From positions 1-44,817 of the IMG/VR virus record IMGVR_UViG_3300030103_005764: DNA of 44,817 nt, one strand, 5' to 3'. Position 1 is the first letter of the stretch. Each line of letters begins with the position of its first letter. The position numbers and the translations under genes were made by a program. Shown in pieces: positions 15,903 to 23,435 of the stretch. This stretch comes from a virus. The notes beneath the pieces are model-generated. The model did no database searches, was not told where the DNA came from, and saw only the letters and a program-made list of their open reading frames with translations.

Positions 15903-16313
15903 ATGACTAAACCAATGGTAGACCATCTGATGGTACAACAACAGATAAAGGCTCCATATAAAAAATGGAAGCACATGGTTGGAGTGATATGCCTTAACCA
16001 GACATATAGAAAACAGGTAAAGTCTATTCTGCCAAAATTGTTTAAAAGATATCCAAACCCTGTTGCTTTTATCAGGGGAAGACAGAAAACACAAGAAAAC
16101 TTACTTAAACCTTTAGGCATGTGGAAAGTTAGAGCAAAAAGATTGCGGAACATGAGTGTTGACTATTTGAGTTGGGACGGCAAGGATGCCGCAGATCTAC
16201 ACGGCATTGGCAAGTACGGGTCAGACAGTTACCAAATATTTTTCCTGAACAACATTCCTCCCAACGTACAGGACAAAGAATTGAGAAAATACATTGACAA
16301 TCTTGTAGGATAG
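15903..16313 (+). CDS. MBD4-like HhH-GPD DNA glycosylase
   Basis: 136 aa. It closely follows the catalytic domain of mammalian MBD4: MVGVICLNQTYRKQV (25-39), LLKPLGMWKVRAKRL (67-81), the helix-hairpin-helix segment DLHGIGKYGSDSY (98-110), and VQDKELRKY (122-130), whose D124 aligns with the catalytic Asp (human D560). MBD4 removes T or U opposite G. There is no Fe-S cluster loop and no methyl-CpG-binding domain. Expressed from its own consensus early promoter, which suggests a role early in infection or in genome repair. Substrate could be uracil, thymine mismatches or modified bases. Confidence 0.85.
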   Translation: MTKPMVDHLMVQQQIKAPYKKWKHMVGVICLNQTYRKQVKSILPKLFKRYPNPVAFIRGRQKTQENLLKPLGMWKVRAKRLRNMSVDYLSWDGKDAADLHGIGKYGSDSYQIFFLNNIPPNVQDKELRKYIDNLVG

Positions 16314-16321
16314 TTTATAAT
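16294..16321 (+). promoter_or_regulatory. consensus sigma70 promoter, predicted leaderless
   Basis: Perfect TTGACA (16294-16299), a 16-nt spacer and perfect TATAAT (16316-16321), starting inside the glycosylase gene. The ATG at 16327 follows after 5 nt. Confidence 0.85.
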
Positions 16322-16326
16322 AAGGT

Positions 16327-16632
16327 ATGTTTGAAAATATAAAAGATGGAGATCTAGTAACTCTGAAATTGGCTTCGGGAGAAGAAGTTATTGCAAAATA
16401 TAAAAGCGGCGCAGACTCGTACATTAGTATCGAGAAAGCACTTGTCTTGATGCAAGGGCCACAAGGCCTTGCATTTGGTACATTTTTCTCCACTGCTGAA
16501 CAAGACAAACCTATTAATATCGCAAAAGACAAGATCACATCTATTGCCTACATTAATGCTAAAATCAGGCAAGAGTATGACAGGGTTTTTAGCAAGATAG
16601 AAGTTCCGAAAAAACCTGGAATCATAACATAA
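16327..16632 (+). CDS. hypothetical small beta-barrel protein, possibly Sm/Lsm-like
   Basis: 101 aa. The first 80 residues alternate short strands (LVTLKLASGEEVIAKYKS, SYISIEKALVLMQ), and this order resembles Sm/Lsm-type or SH3-like RNA-binding barrels. The KDKITSIAYI strand would be Sm2-like. This is a pattern suggestion, not a family match. It has its own consensus sigma70 promoter with the -10 box 5 nt before the ATG, and is coupled to the next gene by TAATG. Confidence 0.55.
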   Translation: MFENIKDGDLVTLKLASGEEVIAKYKSGADSYISIEKALVLMQGPQGLAFGTFFSTAEQDKPINIAKDKITSIAYINAKIRQEYDRVFSKIEVPKKPGIIT

Positions 16633-16889
16633 TGACACATTTTAAAAAACACTCAAAGAGTATTACTGCCCTAGTGGACGTAACCGAAGCACTTCTAAAC
16701 GCGATGGAGAAGCACGGTGTTGACCCTGAGACTGTATCAAAAAGGCCAGAGTTCAGTGTTTTAATACATTTTTTGAAAAGTATTATTGATGGAGAATTAA
16801 ATATACCCAACGAGCTCACTGACAGAATAAGAAACAGTGCTGAAGAATTAGGCATCGACCTGGAAGACATAAACAAAAGGTTACACTAA
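16632..16889 (+). CDS. hypothetical helical protein
   Basis: 85 aa, mostly helical and acidic with no membrane segment. The start overlaps the preceding stop (TAATG at 16630-16634), so it is likely cotranscribed from the promoter at 16294. No family recognised. Confidence 0.55.
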   Translation: MTHFKKHSKSITALVDVTEALLNAMEKHGVDPETVSKRPEFSVLIHFLKSIIDGELNIPNELTDRIRNSAEELGIDLEDINKRLH

Positions 16890-16961
16890 AAGTGACAAGA
16901 GGACTAAAAGACTTTCATCCCTCTATAAACACTCTGCAAGTCATCAAACTAGGAGAAAAAG

Positions 16962-17411
16962 ATGACTTACTACTCAACTAAAACATACGGACACAACATA
17001 GGACTATCTGCGGTGTTCAGACAACCAAACGCAGATCATTCACACTGCCATCTATTGCATGGATACAGTCTTGCCTTCAAATTTACTTTTGGGTGCAACG
17101 AACTGGACAACAAGAACTGGGCAGTTGATTTTGGTTCTCTAAAGCCTTTAAAGAAATGGCTGGAGAACAGTTTTGATCATAAAGTTGTCATAGACAGCAA
17201 TGACCCACACATTGATAAATTTAAAGAACTTGAAGAAATGGATCTTGCAAGTTTAACAATTATGGACGGAGTTGGTGCTGAAATGTTTGCCAAACATGCA
17301 TTTGATTGTGCAGATAGCATTATCCGAGCAAACACAAATAATAGATGCTATGTTGTAGAAGTGGAGTGCATGGAACACGGAGCAAACAGTGCCATCTACA
17401 GAAGAAAATAA
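16962..17411 (+). CDS. 6-pyruvoyl/6-carboxy-tetrahydropterin synthase-like protein (QueD family)
   Basis: 149 aa, normal length for QueD/PTPS. Motifs: NIGLSAVFRQ (12-21), CHLLHGYSL (29-37) with the catalytic-type Cys29, VDFGSLK, FDHKVVID, and a C-terminal block around MEHGANSAIYRRK that keeps the family Glu. Two of the three zinc histidines of E. coli QueD are replaced (the AAH position by Phe19, the HGH second His by Tyr35), although H26, H28 and H30 are nearby. Family role: making the pterin precursor of queuosine or biopterin. No other queuosine gene is in the window. A Shine-Dalgarno (AGGAG) is 6 nt before the ATG. Confidence 0.75.
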   Translation: MTYYSTKTYGHNIGLSAVFRQPNADHSHCHLLHGYSLAFKFTFGCNELDNKNWAVDFGSLKPLKKWLENSFDHKVVIDSNDPHIDKFKELEEMDLASLTIMDGVGAEMFAKHAFDCADSIIRANTNNRCYVVEVECMEHGANSAIYRRK

Positions 17412-18510
17412 AATAATCAAAGAAAAGATTGTTATCCAATATGAGCAAAATAGTGTATCAATAGATATCTATGACACACCCCTCGGAAATAGATTTTTAA
17501 ATGCTCTTAAAGATAATCTAAAAAGTAAAAGGATATTAGAAAAAAACTTTTGTTTTTTGGGTTGGGCGAGTTCAAAGAGAGATCTATCGCATCTTGTTGG
17601 TGAACTAAACAAGAGCATTGAGCAAATTAATTCATTTGATTTCCAACCGACTTATGAAAAGATTCATCCTTTTGTCACGGATGATTTCCAATTCAGTGAC
17701 AGACTACCTATCGGAAGGGATGATAAAATGATGGGACTACGTCTCAAACACGATGCCTGTAATCTACTACACAGGTATTTTGAGGAACTGCAAGGAACTG
17801 CATGGAAGATAAGCGATTTTTACAGGCAGGCCGATCCTGAAACAAAATACGCCATTAGACAACTTAACAACCTGTGCCATGAAATAGAAAGTTGGGTGTT
17901 ATCCTATCGCAAAACAAAGTACGAACCGGAATGGATCAGGCCATCTCAGATTACAACTTTCCTAAATGCCCCAAGATACAACCTTCACGATGAGGATTTT
18001 GAATTATTCAAGCACAACAGATACAAGAGAGAACTAGGTGGTGTGTATTTGCATTGGAGCCAGGTTGGCAAAACACTTTATGAAGTTTTCAGAGATGAAC
18101 ACGCACCAAAGATGACCGATGCATTGTGCAGTGAAATAAATCATCAAAAATATTATTCGGGAGAGTTTGATATAGAATGGGGAAGAACAATATCAGAAGA
18201 TGACGAATTTAAAAAAGAGGAAATGGACAAATATAGAAATTGGCTAAAGGAAAACAATTTTGACTGGGACGATGGCAAACTTTCTCTAGGGTATATCAAA
18301 TTAGGTCAGGTTAACATTAAAGAAACATTTGGAGACAAGGACTTTTTAGAAGTATACAAGCAAATGAATAATAACTTAAATATCAAAAAAATCTATACGA
18401 ATTTAGAAAACGTGTCTTGCGAATATCCATACTCACTAGATAACGAGGGTTGGAAGCAGATACAGATGGAAGGACTAAAGCAGGGATATGAATCACGTAG
18501 TTTGTGTTAA
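17389..18510 (+). CDS. conserved hypothetical phage protein
   Basis: 373 aa, soluble, Trp/Tyr/Asp-rich, with segments such as KHDACNLLHRYFEELQGTAW and LGGVYLHWSQVGKTLYEVF. I recognise no enzyme motif. The start appears to be a GTG at 17389 that overlaps the QueD-like gene by 23 nt. I found no better ATG near the 5' end. It overlaps the glycosyltransferase start by 23 nt. Context suggests it belongs to the modification island. Confidence 0.6.
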   Translation: MPSTEENKIIKEKIVIQYEQNSVSIDIYDTPLGNRFLNALKDNLKSKRILEKNFCFLGWASSKRDLSHLVGELNKSIEQINSFDFQPTYEKIHPFVTDDFQFSDRLPIGRDDKMMGLRLKHDACNLLHRYFEELQGTAWKISDFYRQADPETKYAIRQLNNLCHEIESWVLSYRKTKYEPEWIRPSQITTFLNAPRYNLHDEDFELFKHNRYKRELGGVYLHWSQVGKTLYEVFRDEHAPKMTDALCSEINHQKYYSGEFDIEWGRTISEDDEFKKEEMDKYRNWLKENNFDWDDGKLSLGYIKLGQVNIKETFGDKDFLEVYKQMNNNLNIKKIYTNLENVSCEYPYSLDNEGWKQIQMEGLKQGYESRSLC

Positions 18511-19186
18511 ATGGGGAAACAAATATCCTGCCAATTATGTGAACGTGTTGAAAAACATGGTGGCCAGGCACACAACTATTCCATACACATTTCATTGTCT
18601 AACAGATGACCCAGCAGGCATAGACCCTGATGTAAACATAGTAAAACTTCCAAACGAGCCACATATAAAAACTTGGTGGAGCAAACTATGGATGTTTTCT
18701 CCAGACATGCCTGTGAAAGGAAACATCCTATTTTTTGATCTCGATGTTGTCATATTCAACAAAATTGATAATTTGTTTTCACACAATGCAGGCAAATTTA
18801 TGATCATTCGAGATTTCAACCGTTGCAGGATTGCCGATTGGAAACATTCAAATTCAAGCGTGATGCGTTGGCAGTCAGGCACAATGGATTACCTTTATAA
18901 CGAATTTGCACAAAAGCCAGATAGGGTCATGGGAAATAACCATGGTGACCAAGATTGGATTACAAAGAGGGCAAAGGACGACATCAATTGGTGGCCTGAC
19001 CAGTGGATAAGATCATATAAATGGGAAATGATCGGTCTAAAGGATACTAAATTGCTTACAGAAAATGGCAAAAAATTTTTCAGAACTCCTGCTAGAATTG
19101 AACCGACTAATAGTGTTGCTGTGTTCCATGGACAACCTAATCCAATGGAATGTGCTGATAAATTTGTTGTCGACAACTGGAAATAA
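18488..19186 (+). CDS. putative glycosyltransferase (GT-A fold, DxD motif)
   Basis: 232 aa. The segment NILFFDLDVVIF (79-90) carries a DLD (84-86) metal/nucleotide-sugar motif as in GT8-like enzymes. Flanking features fit a GT-A fold: an N-terminal VKWGNKYPANYVNVLKNM unit, KTWWSKLWMF before the DxD, HGDQDWITK and a final VAVFHGQPNPME block. Acceptor unknown; candidates are host surface glycans, virion proteins or DNA. A late box overlaps its stop codon. Confidence 0.75.
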   Translation: MNHVVCVKWGNKYPANYVNVLKNMVARHTTIPYTFHCLTDDPAGIDPDVNIVKLPNEPHIKTWWSKLWMFSPDMPVKGNILFFDLDVVIFNKIDNLFSHNAGKFMIIRDFNRCRIADWKHSNSSVMRWQSGTMDYLYNEFAQKPDRVMGNNHGDQDWITKRAKDDINWWPDQWIRSYKWEMIGLKDTKLLTENGKKFFRTPARIEPTNSVAVFHGQPNPMECADKFVVDNWK

Positions 19187-19192
19187 TAAATA
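19185..19192 (+). promoter_or_regulatory. T4-like late box with no immediate ATG
   Basis: AATAAATA matches the strongest box form in the window. Unlike the others, it has no start codon within 20 nt; the next gene starts at 19320. It would instead transcribe the structured gap at 19197-19319. Confidence 0.5.
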
Positions 19193-19196
19193 CCAT

Positions 19197-19319
19197 TGCA
19201 ACGCCACTTTATGTGACGTCGGCAAAACACCGACCTCTGAATGTCTTAACTGCGTGGGCCGGGCCGTAAGTGGAATCTTCCACAAGCCTTTACAAAAAAC
19301 ATAAACGAGTTTAAAATTA
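19197..19319 (+). other. structured intergenic region, candidate small RNA or leader
   Basis: About 120 nt without a convincing gene. It contains a perfect stem GTCGG/CCGAC with loop caaaaca (about 19217-19233), a second perfect stem GTGGA/TCCAC with loop atct, and a G+C-rich ggccgggcc stretch between them. It is G+C-rich relative to its surroundings and sits right after a late box. I recognise no known RNA family and no tRNA. Confidence 0.35.
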
Positions 19320-20345
19320 ATGATGTTTGAAAACATTAATAATTGGCCTTTAGAGCACTGGCACATAGAACTATGTTCAAAATGTAGTTTGAAATGTCCA
19401 AGATGTTCTCGGCAGGAAGTCCCGGAAGGTCTTGTTAACAGAGACCTTTCACTAGGATGGTTTCAAGAAAATTTCACTGGCAAACTTTTGTCCGATGTTC
19501 GTAAACTTACTTTCTGTGGAGACGACGGTGATCCTATATATGCAAAGGACCTACTGAAAATACTATCTTGGTTCAGGAAAAATAACAGTAAGGTGCAGTT
19601 TATAATAGTAACAAATGGTTCCTACAAAACCAAAACATGGTGGAACGAACTAGGTTCTATATTAGATGAAAAAGATCATATACATTTTTCTTTGGATGGA
19701 TGGAACCAAGAGTCGAATAATTTATATAGGGTAAACTGTAACTGGTGGTCAATATTACAAGGCATAGATGCATTAAAGAATAGCAGGGCCTACAAAACAT
19801 GGGCCGCCATTGCTTTCAAATTCAACGAATTAAAAATAGATCACATGAAACAATTGGCGAAGAACTATAAGTTTGATAATTTCCAATTGACCTTGAGCTC
19901 AAAGTTTGGTAAAAACTACGACGCCTATCCAAAGGACGATCCATTGCAACCCAGTGATAGATACATAGCCAAAGGCAGATTCACAAGGTCCAACACAAAA
20001 TTGTCTGGTAAAAATTGGCATGACAACTGTATTGATATATTTTCAAAAAGGTTTTATAATACAAAGACTGGTCCTTCTATCATTCCTCTGTGCATGATAG
20101 GAAACAAGGGACTTTACCTTAACGCTCAGGGTAATTTTTATCCTTGCTGTTGGACCGCTTTAAGATATGAACACAACAATGATATTTTTGACTATGTTGA
20201 GCAGACGCAAAATTTGGGACAGGTACTCGATGACCCCATGTGGAGAAAACTTTTCAACGGAATGGGATCTAGATCTGCGCCAAGAGAATGCGGAGAGAAA
20301 TGCTCGGCAGGAAAATGGAATTTAGAACATGCGACCACTTGGTAA
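19320..20345 (+). CDS. radical SAM/SPASM-like protein
   Basis: 341 aa. Canonical radical SAM motif CSLKCPRC (C22, C26, C29) plus an upstream C19. The mid-region has a LTFCGDDGDP block in the place of the GGEP motif, and IHFSLDGWN follows. The C-terminal part has SPASM-type cysteines (C in LCMIGNKG, CC in FYPCCW, ECGEKC). SPASM proteins typically act on peptides. Two ATGs (19320 and 19323) are possible starts. It overlaps the next gene by 17 nt. Confidence 0.8.
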   Translation: MMFENINNWPLEHWHIELCSKCSLKCPRCSRQEVPEGLVNRDLSLGWFQENFTGKLLSDVRKLTFCGDDGDPIYAKDLLKILSWFRKNNSKVQFIIVTNGSYKTKTWWNELGSILDEKDHIHFSLDGWNQESNNLYRVNCNWWSILQGIDALKNSRAYKTWAAIAFKFNELKIDHMKQLAKNYKFDNFQLTLSSKFGKNYDAYPKDDPLQPSDRYIAKGRFTRSNTKLSGKNWHDNCIDIFSKRFYNTKTGPSIIPLCMIGNKGLYLNAQGNFYPCCWTALRYEHNNDIFDYVEQTQNLGQVLDDPMWRKLFNGMGSRSAPRECGEKCSAGKWNLEHATTW

Positions 20346-20658
20346 TAAAAGTTTCGGCAAAGTAGCAGTTAAACGCATCAAACCTGGGTTGGATAACATA
20401 CCCGAAGACTGCGGTTATATGCAACAGTTTCGCTATAACATAGACATGAACAGCAATGGAATAATGGGAGACTGCATAGAATGGTGCCAACTGAATTGTG
20501 TAGGAAAATGGGGTTGGTGGTTTGAACCAGCAGGAGAAATTCAAAGTCCTAAGAATCATTGGGAAGACCAACGTGCATATATGAGTTTCCAGAAGAAAAA
20601 AGATGCCTCTCGTTTTTGGTTGGCCATCGGAGTTAAAAACATGGGGAACAAGGACTGA
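20329..20658 (+). CDS. hypothetical protein with conserved Trp and Cys residues
   Basis: 109 aa, soluble. The central region DCIEWCQLNCVGKWGWWFEP is rich in Cys and Trp and could bind metal or a ligand. No family recognised. Its start overlaps the radical SAM gene, which suggests coupling. Confidence 0.5.
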   Translation: MRPLGNKSFGKVAVKRIKPGLDNIPEDCGYMQQFRYNIDMNSNGIMGDCIEWCQLNCVGKWGWWFEPAGEIQSPKNHWEDQRAYMSFQKKKDASRFWLAIGVKNMGNKD

Positions 20659-20669
20659 TAATTAATAGT

Positions 20670-21023
20670 ATGGAAGGCTTTGAAAATATGAAATGGTTTG
20701 AAATTACAGATGAAGCAAAGAATCAGATGGAGAAGTTGTTAGCAAAACAACCAGACAAATATGCTGTAAGTCTCATGGTTGAAGGAGGCGGCTGTGCAGG
20801 ATTCAAATACAAATGGGGATTTATAGACAAGAAGGAAGATGTAGGCACAGATGATCACATGGAGGATTGGCACACAGGCAGATTTGTTGTTGACGAGGCT
20901 TCTATGATGTATGTTGCAGGTACAAAAATAGACTGGAAAGAAGAAGTCTTCGGTTCGCAATTTGAGGTCACAAACCCGAATGCATCATCAGGGTGTGGCT
21001 GTGGCGAATCTTTCGGCGTGTAA
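20670..21023 (+). CDS. A-type iron-sulfur carrier (IscA/HesB-like)
   Basis: 117 aa. HesB signature: GGGCAGFKY (40-48) with C42, and SSGCGCGESF (107-115) with C109 and C111, the three cluster-binding cysteines of the family. A-type carriers deliver Fe-S clusters to apoproteins. Two radical SAM enzymes in the same island are natural clients (inference). A possible -10 (GATAAT, 20657-20662) lies 7 nt before the ATG, but its -35 is poor. The start may be either M1 or M7. TAATG overlap with the next gene. Confidence 0.85.
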   Translation: MEGFENMKWFEITDEAKNQMEKLLAKQPDKYAVSLMVEGGGCAGFKYKWGFIDKKEDVGTDDHMEDWHTGRFVVDEASMMYVAGTKIDWKEEVFGSQFEVTNPNASSGCGCGESFGV

Positions 21024-21766
21024 TGGACACAGCATTTATAATAGGAAACGGCGAATCAAGGAAAATTTTTCCAATAGAAAATATCAAAGGGCAAGGCACC
21101 ATATATGGATGTAACGCCATATACAGAGATCATCCAACACTGTGTGACCATATTGTCAGCGTAAATCCACCCATGTACGAAGAAGTGATGGACTGGTATA
21201 ATGTTGCCAAGCCTGAGGGAGTTCAAGTCCACGGTCCTGACGACATCTCTGATTGGAACTACACCGACGGATTGCCAGTCCAACATCCTAGCCATCTCAA
21301 AATTTATAAAGTATGGCGTGGAGCGGCAAAACTTAAATGGAGCAACAAAATAAAGACGCATGATTTTTCAGACAATAAAGGTTCAGGTTGTAGTGCAATT
21401 TTGCTTGCCGCAGAGGCAGGACACAAAGACATAGTATTCTTTGGATTCGACATATTGGGAGCAAGGCAATGGGAGATGGACGAGCCCAGCCGGATACAGA
21501 ACAACTGTTACAAAGAAACTGCGAACTATCCACAGAGAGAAAGCATGAAGGCATACATGAAGTACGAGTGGCTGTATCAGATAAGGCAAACTACCTTGAA
21601 ATTTCCTGATACCAATTTCTACTTTATTAACAGGCGTGAATACATAGAACGCAATCATTTCCTGAGAGGTTATTTTGATCAGCCAAACATAAAGGTAGGA
21701 ATATATGCTGATCTACAGCGATGGATAACTGGCGAAAAGGATGATATTAAGTGGCGACCATTATAG
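21023..21766 (+). CDS. GT42/DUF115-like putative glycosyltransferase, copy 2
   Basis: 247 aa from the ATG at 21023, which overlaps the IscA-like stop. Its N-terminus (FIIGNGESRKIFPIENIK, then YGCNAIYRD) matches the protein at 14045 almost residue for residue. A GSGCSAILLAAEAGHKDIVF segment and FFGFDILG follow in the positions seen in GT42/DUF115 folds. The middle differs strongly from copy 1, so donor or acceptor may differ. It converges with the minus-strand zinc-ribbon gene, with a 6-nt end overlap. Confidence 0.6.
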   Translation: MDTAFIIGNGESRKIFPIENIKGQGTIYGCNAIYRDHPTLCDHIVSVNPPMYEEVMDWYNVAKPEGVQVHGPDDISDWNYTDGLPVQHPSHLKIYKVWRGAAKLKWSNKIKTHDFSDNKGSGCSAILLAAEAGHKDIVFFGFDILGARQWEMDEPSRIQNNCYKETANYPQRESMKAYMKYEWLYQIRQTTLKFPDTNFYFINRREYIERNHFLRGYFDQPNIKVGIYADLQRWITGEKDDIKWRPL

Positions 21767-21964
21767 GTCACACTTGTCACAGAAGTGTTTGTGACCTTTT
21801 TCGATCCTGCCCGGATCTACTTTTGCTTTGGGTTTTTTAAACGTGTCTCCACAGGTGTCGCATTTCAATACGTATATAATGTTGTTCCTTCGTACCGTAT
21901 GACAGATGCCTAGTTTGCTCTCCCTTTTATACAATTTCAAGGTTTTTTGTGTCTCAACGAACAT
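21761..21964 (-). CDS. small zinc-ribbon protein
   Basis: 67 aa read leftward from the ATG at 21964 (an upstream TTG at 21967 is less likely). Two CxxC pairs, CDTCGDTF and CDKC near the C-terminus, form a zinc ribbon. Basic, no other domain; it could bind nucleic acid or a protein partner. It is one of few minus-strand genes in the window and has its own late box 6 nt upstream, arranged as for the metallopeptidase gene at 1439. Confidence 0.7.
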   Translation of the reverse strand: MFVETQKTLKLYKRESKLGICHTVRRNNIIYVLKCDTCGDTFKKPKAKVDPGRIEKGHKHFCDKCDL

Positions 21965-21970
21965 CAAAAC

Positions 21971-21977
21971 TATTTAA
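21971..21977 (-). promoter_or_regulatory. late box, minus strand (half of a bidirectional element)
   Basis: Reads TTAAATA on the minus strand, 6 nt before the zinc-ribbon ATG. It overlaps the plus-strand box at 21976-21983, so the two divergent late promoters share the palindrome-like core tatttaataaata. Confidence 0.55.
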
Positions 21978-21983
21978 TAAATA
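21976..21983 (+). promoter_or_regulatory. T4-like late box for the tail-fibre operon
   Basis: AATAAATA, 15 nt before the ATG at 21999 of the first tail-fibre gene. It overlaps the minus-strand box at 21971-21977. Confidence 0.6.
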
Positions 21984-21998
21984 CACATAAACCGATAT

Positions 21999-23423
21999 AT
22001 GGCTAGAAAAATAATAGACACAGGAACACTAGGAAACCCGGCTACAGGTGATACTTTACGTACGGCCATGACAAAGGCCAACACCAATTTTGAAGAACTG
22101 TACACGGATTTGGCGTCTACAACATCATCAAATGGAATATTGACAAGTTCTACAACCAACGATGATGTGAAAATCTTTCCAAACGGAACGGGTATTGTCG
22201 AGATAGACAGGCTGTCACTAAACAACACAACAATAAGTTCGCTTGATACCAATGCGGACATCACAATCGAAGCCAACGGCACGGGTGGTATTGTGTTGGC
22301 AGGTCCGGTCACAGCAGGAGAAGTTAGTACCAACCTAGTCCAATCCAGAGGTTCAAACGCAGACCTAAAACTTAAAACGGCAGGGACAGGTGACTTGATC
22401 ATTGACACAGATGGACAGGTGGGTATTGGCACTGTAAATAGTCCAGACACAAAATTACACATCAAATCCGCCTCGTCGATAATAACGCTTCAGAGAACTG
22501 CTGACGCCAACAAACCTGGCATAGACTTTCAAAATTCAAATGGTAACGTGAGAGCGGAGTTAAGAATGGATGGTACCGACGGTACCTCAAACACAGTTTT
22601 CGTGAGAACATATGATGGTTCATCAACAGCAGAAAGATTCAGAGTTGAACACACTGGAGCCAGTGTAACAGGTACTTTGAATATCAAAGATGACAGCGAT
22701 TCCAGTGGAGGAGATTCCACAATCATTATTAGAGAGAACAAAATCTTAGCAGGAAGGTCTAACGATAAGTTAGAAATATCTGCATCTGGTTCAGGTGAAG
22801 TTGAGATGGGAAGTGATTTACGTTTAAAAGGAGAAACACCTTTCCTAAAGATTCAAAGAACAGACAACGCCAACGTTCCTGGCATAGATTTCATAGGGCA
22901 GGCCGACACGTCAGGAGCAAAGATCTTGTTCGACGGTACAGGTGGCTCAGCAAACGAATTGATATTCCAAACGTTCACGGTGGCGGCGGGACTTGCAGAG
23001 GCATTCAGGGTAACAGGAACAGGAGCAAAAGTCACAGGTATTTTAACACTACCCGATGGCAGTGCCAGTGACAACTATCTAGGGATTGGCGATGCCGCTG
23101 ACCTAAAGATATTCCACAACGGAAGTCATTCAATAATAAGAGAGACAGGAACCGGAAACCTTTTCCTACAGAGTGACAACAATGTGATAATTGGTAAGGA
23201 TACTAGTTCAGAAACAATGATAAAAGGCGTTGCCGACGGGGCAGTTGAACTGTATCACGACAACACTAAAAAGTTCGAAACCACATCAGGTGGTGTGTCA
23301 GTTACAGGAAACCTCGTGGCAGATGGCTCACAGATAGATTTTACAAGCCTTCCAACCTCGGACCCGGGAGTGGCAGGCAGACTGTTTAGATCAGGAAATG
23401 ATGTCAAAATAAGCACGGGTTAA
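21999..23423 (+). CDS. tail fibre protein, paralogue 1
   Basis: 474 aa. The N-terminal unit GTLGNPATGDTLRTAMTKAN followed by NFEELY is shared with the next two fibre genes and may be the docking segment. The body has repeats of the form SNxDLxLxxxGTGxVxI and two VPGIDF/KPGIDF blocks, as in beta-structured phage fibres. The C-terminal part includes FHNGSHSIIRETGTGNLFLQ. Probable virion fibre contacting the host surface. Head of a same-strand fibre operon with a late box upstream. Confidence 0.75.
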   Translation: MARKIIDTGTLGNPATGDTLRTAMTKANTNFEELYTDLASTTSSNGILTSSTTNDDVKIFPNGTGIVEIDRLSLNNTTISSLDTNADITIEANGTGGIVLAGPVTAGEVSTNLVQSRGSNADLKLKTAGTGDLIIDTDGQVGIGTVNSPDTKLHIKSASSIITLQRTADANKPGIDFQNSNGNVRAELRMDGTDGTSNTVFVRTYDGSSTAERFRVEHTGASVTGTLNIKDDSDSSGGDSTIIIRENKILAGRSNDKLEISASGSGEVEMGSDLRLKGETPFLKIQRTDNANVPGIDFIGQADTSGAKILFDGTGGSANELIFQTFTVAAGLAEAFRVTGTGAKVTGILTLPDGSASDNYLGIGDAADLKIFHNGSHSIIRETGTGNLFLQSDNNVIIGKDTSSETMIKGVADGAVELYHDNTKKFETTSGGVSVTGNLVADGSQIDFTSLPTSDPGVAGRLFRSGNDVKISTG

Positions 23424-23435
23424 TAGGAGATCTCT

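Noticed and set aside
16892-16981. 29-codon GTG-start ORF before the QueD-like gene
   Set aside because: Start is weak, no Shine-Dalgarno, no recognisable composition; it overlaps the well-supported QueD-like start.
19065-19304. Plus-strand ORF across the end of the glycosyltransferase and the gap, with a CxxC-like segment
   Set aside because: Most of it lies within the glycosyltransferase gene in another frame, and no start signal is visible; the gap looks more like structured RNA.
20633-20662. Possible promoter (TTAAAA, 18 nt, GATAAT) 7 nt before the IscA-like ATG
   Set aside because: The spacing to the ATG fits the leaderless pattern, but both hexamers are weak; left as a note in the gene entry.
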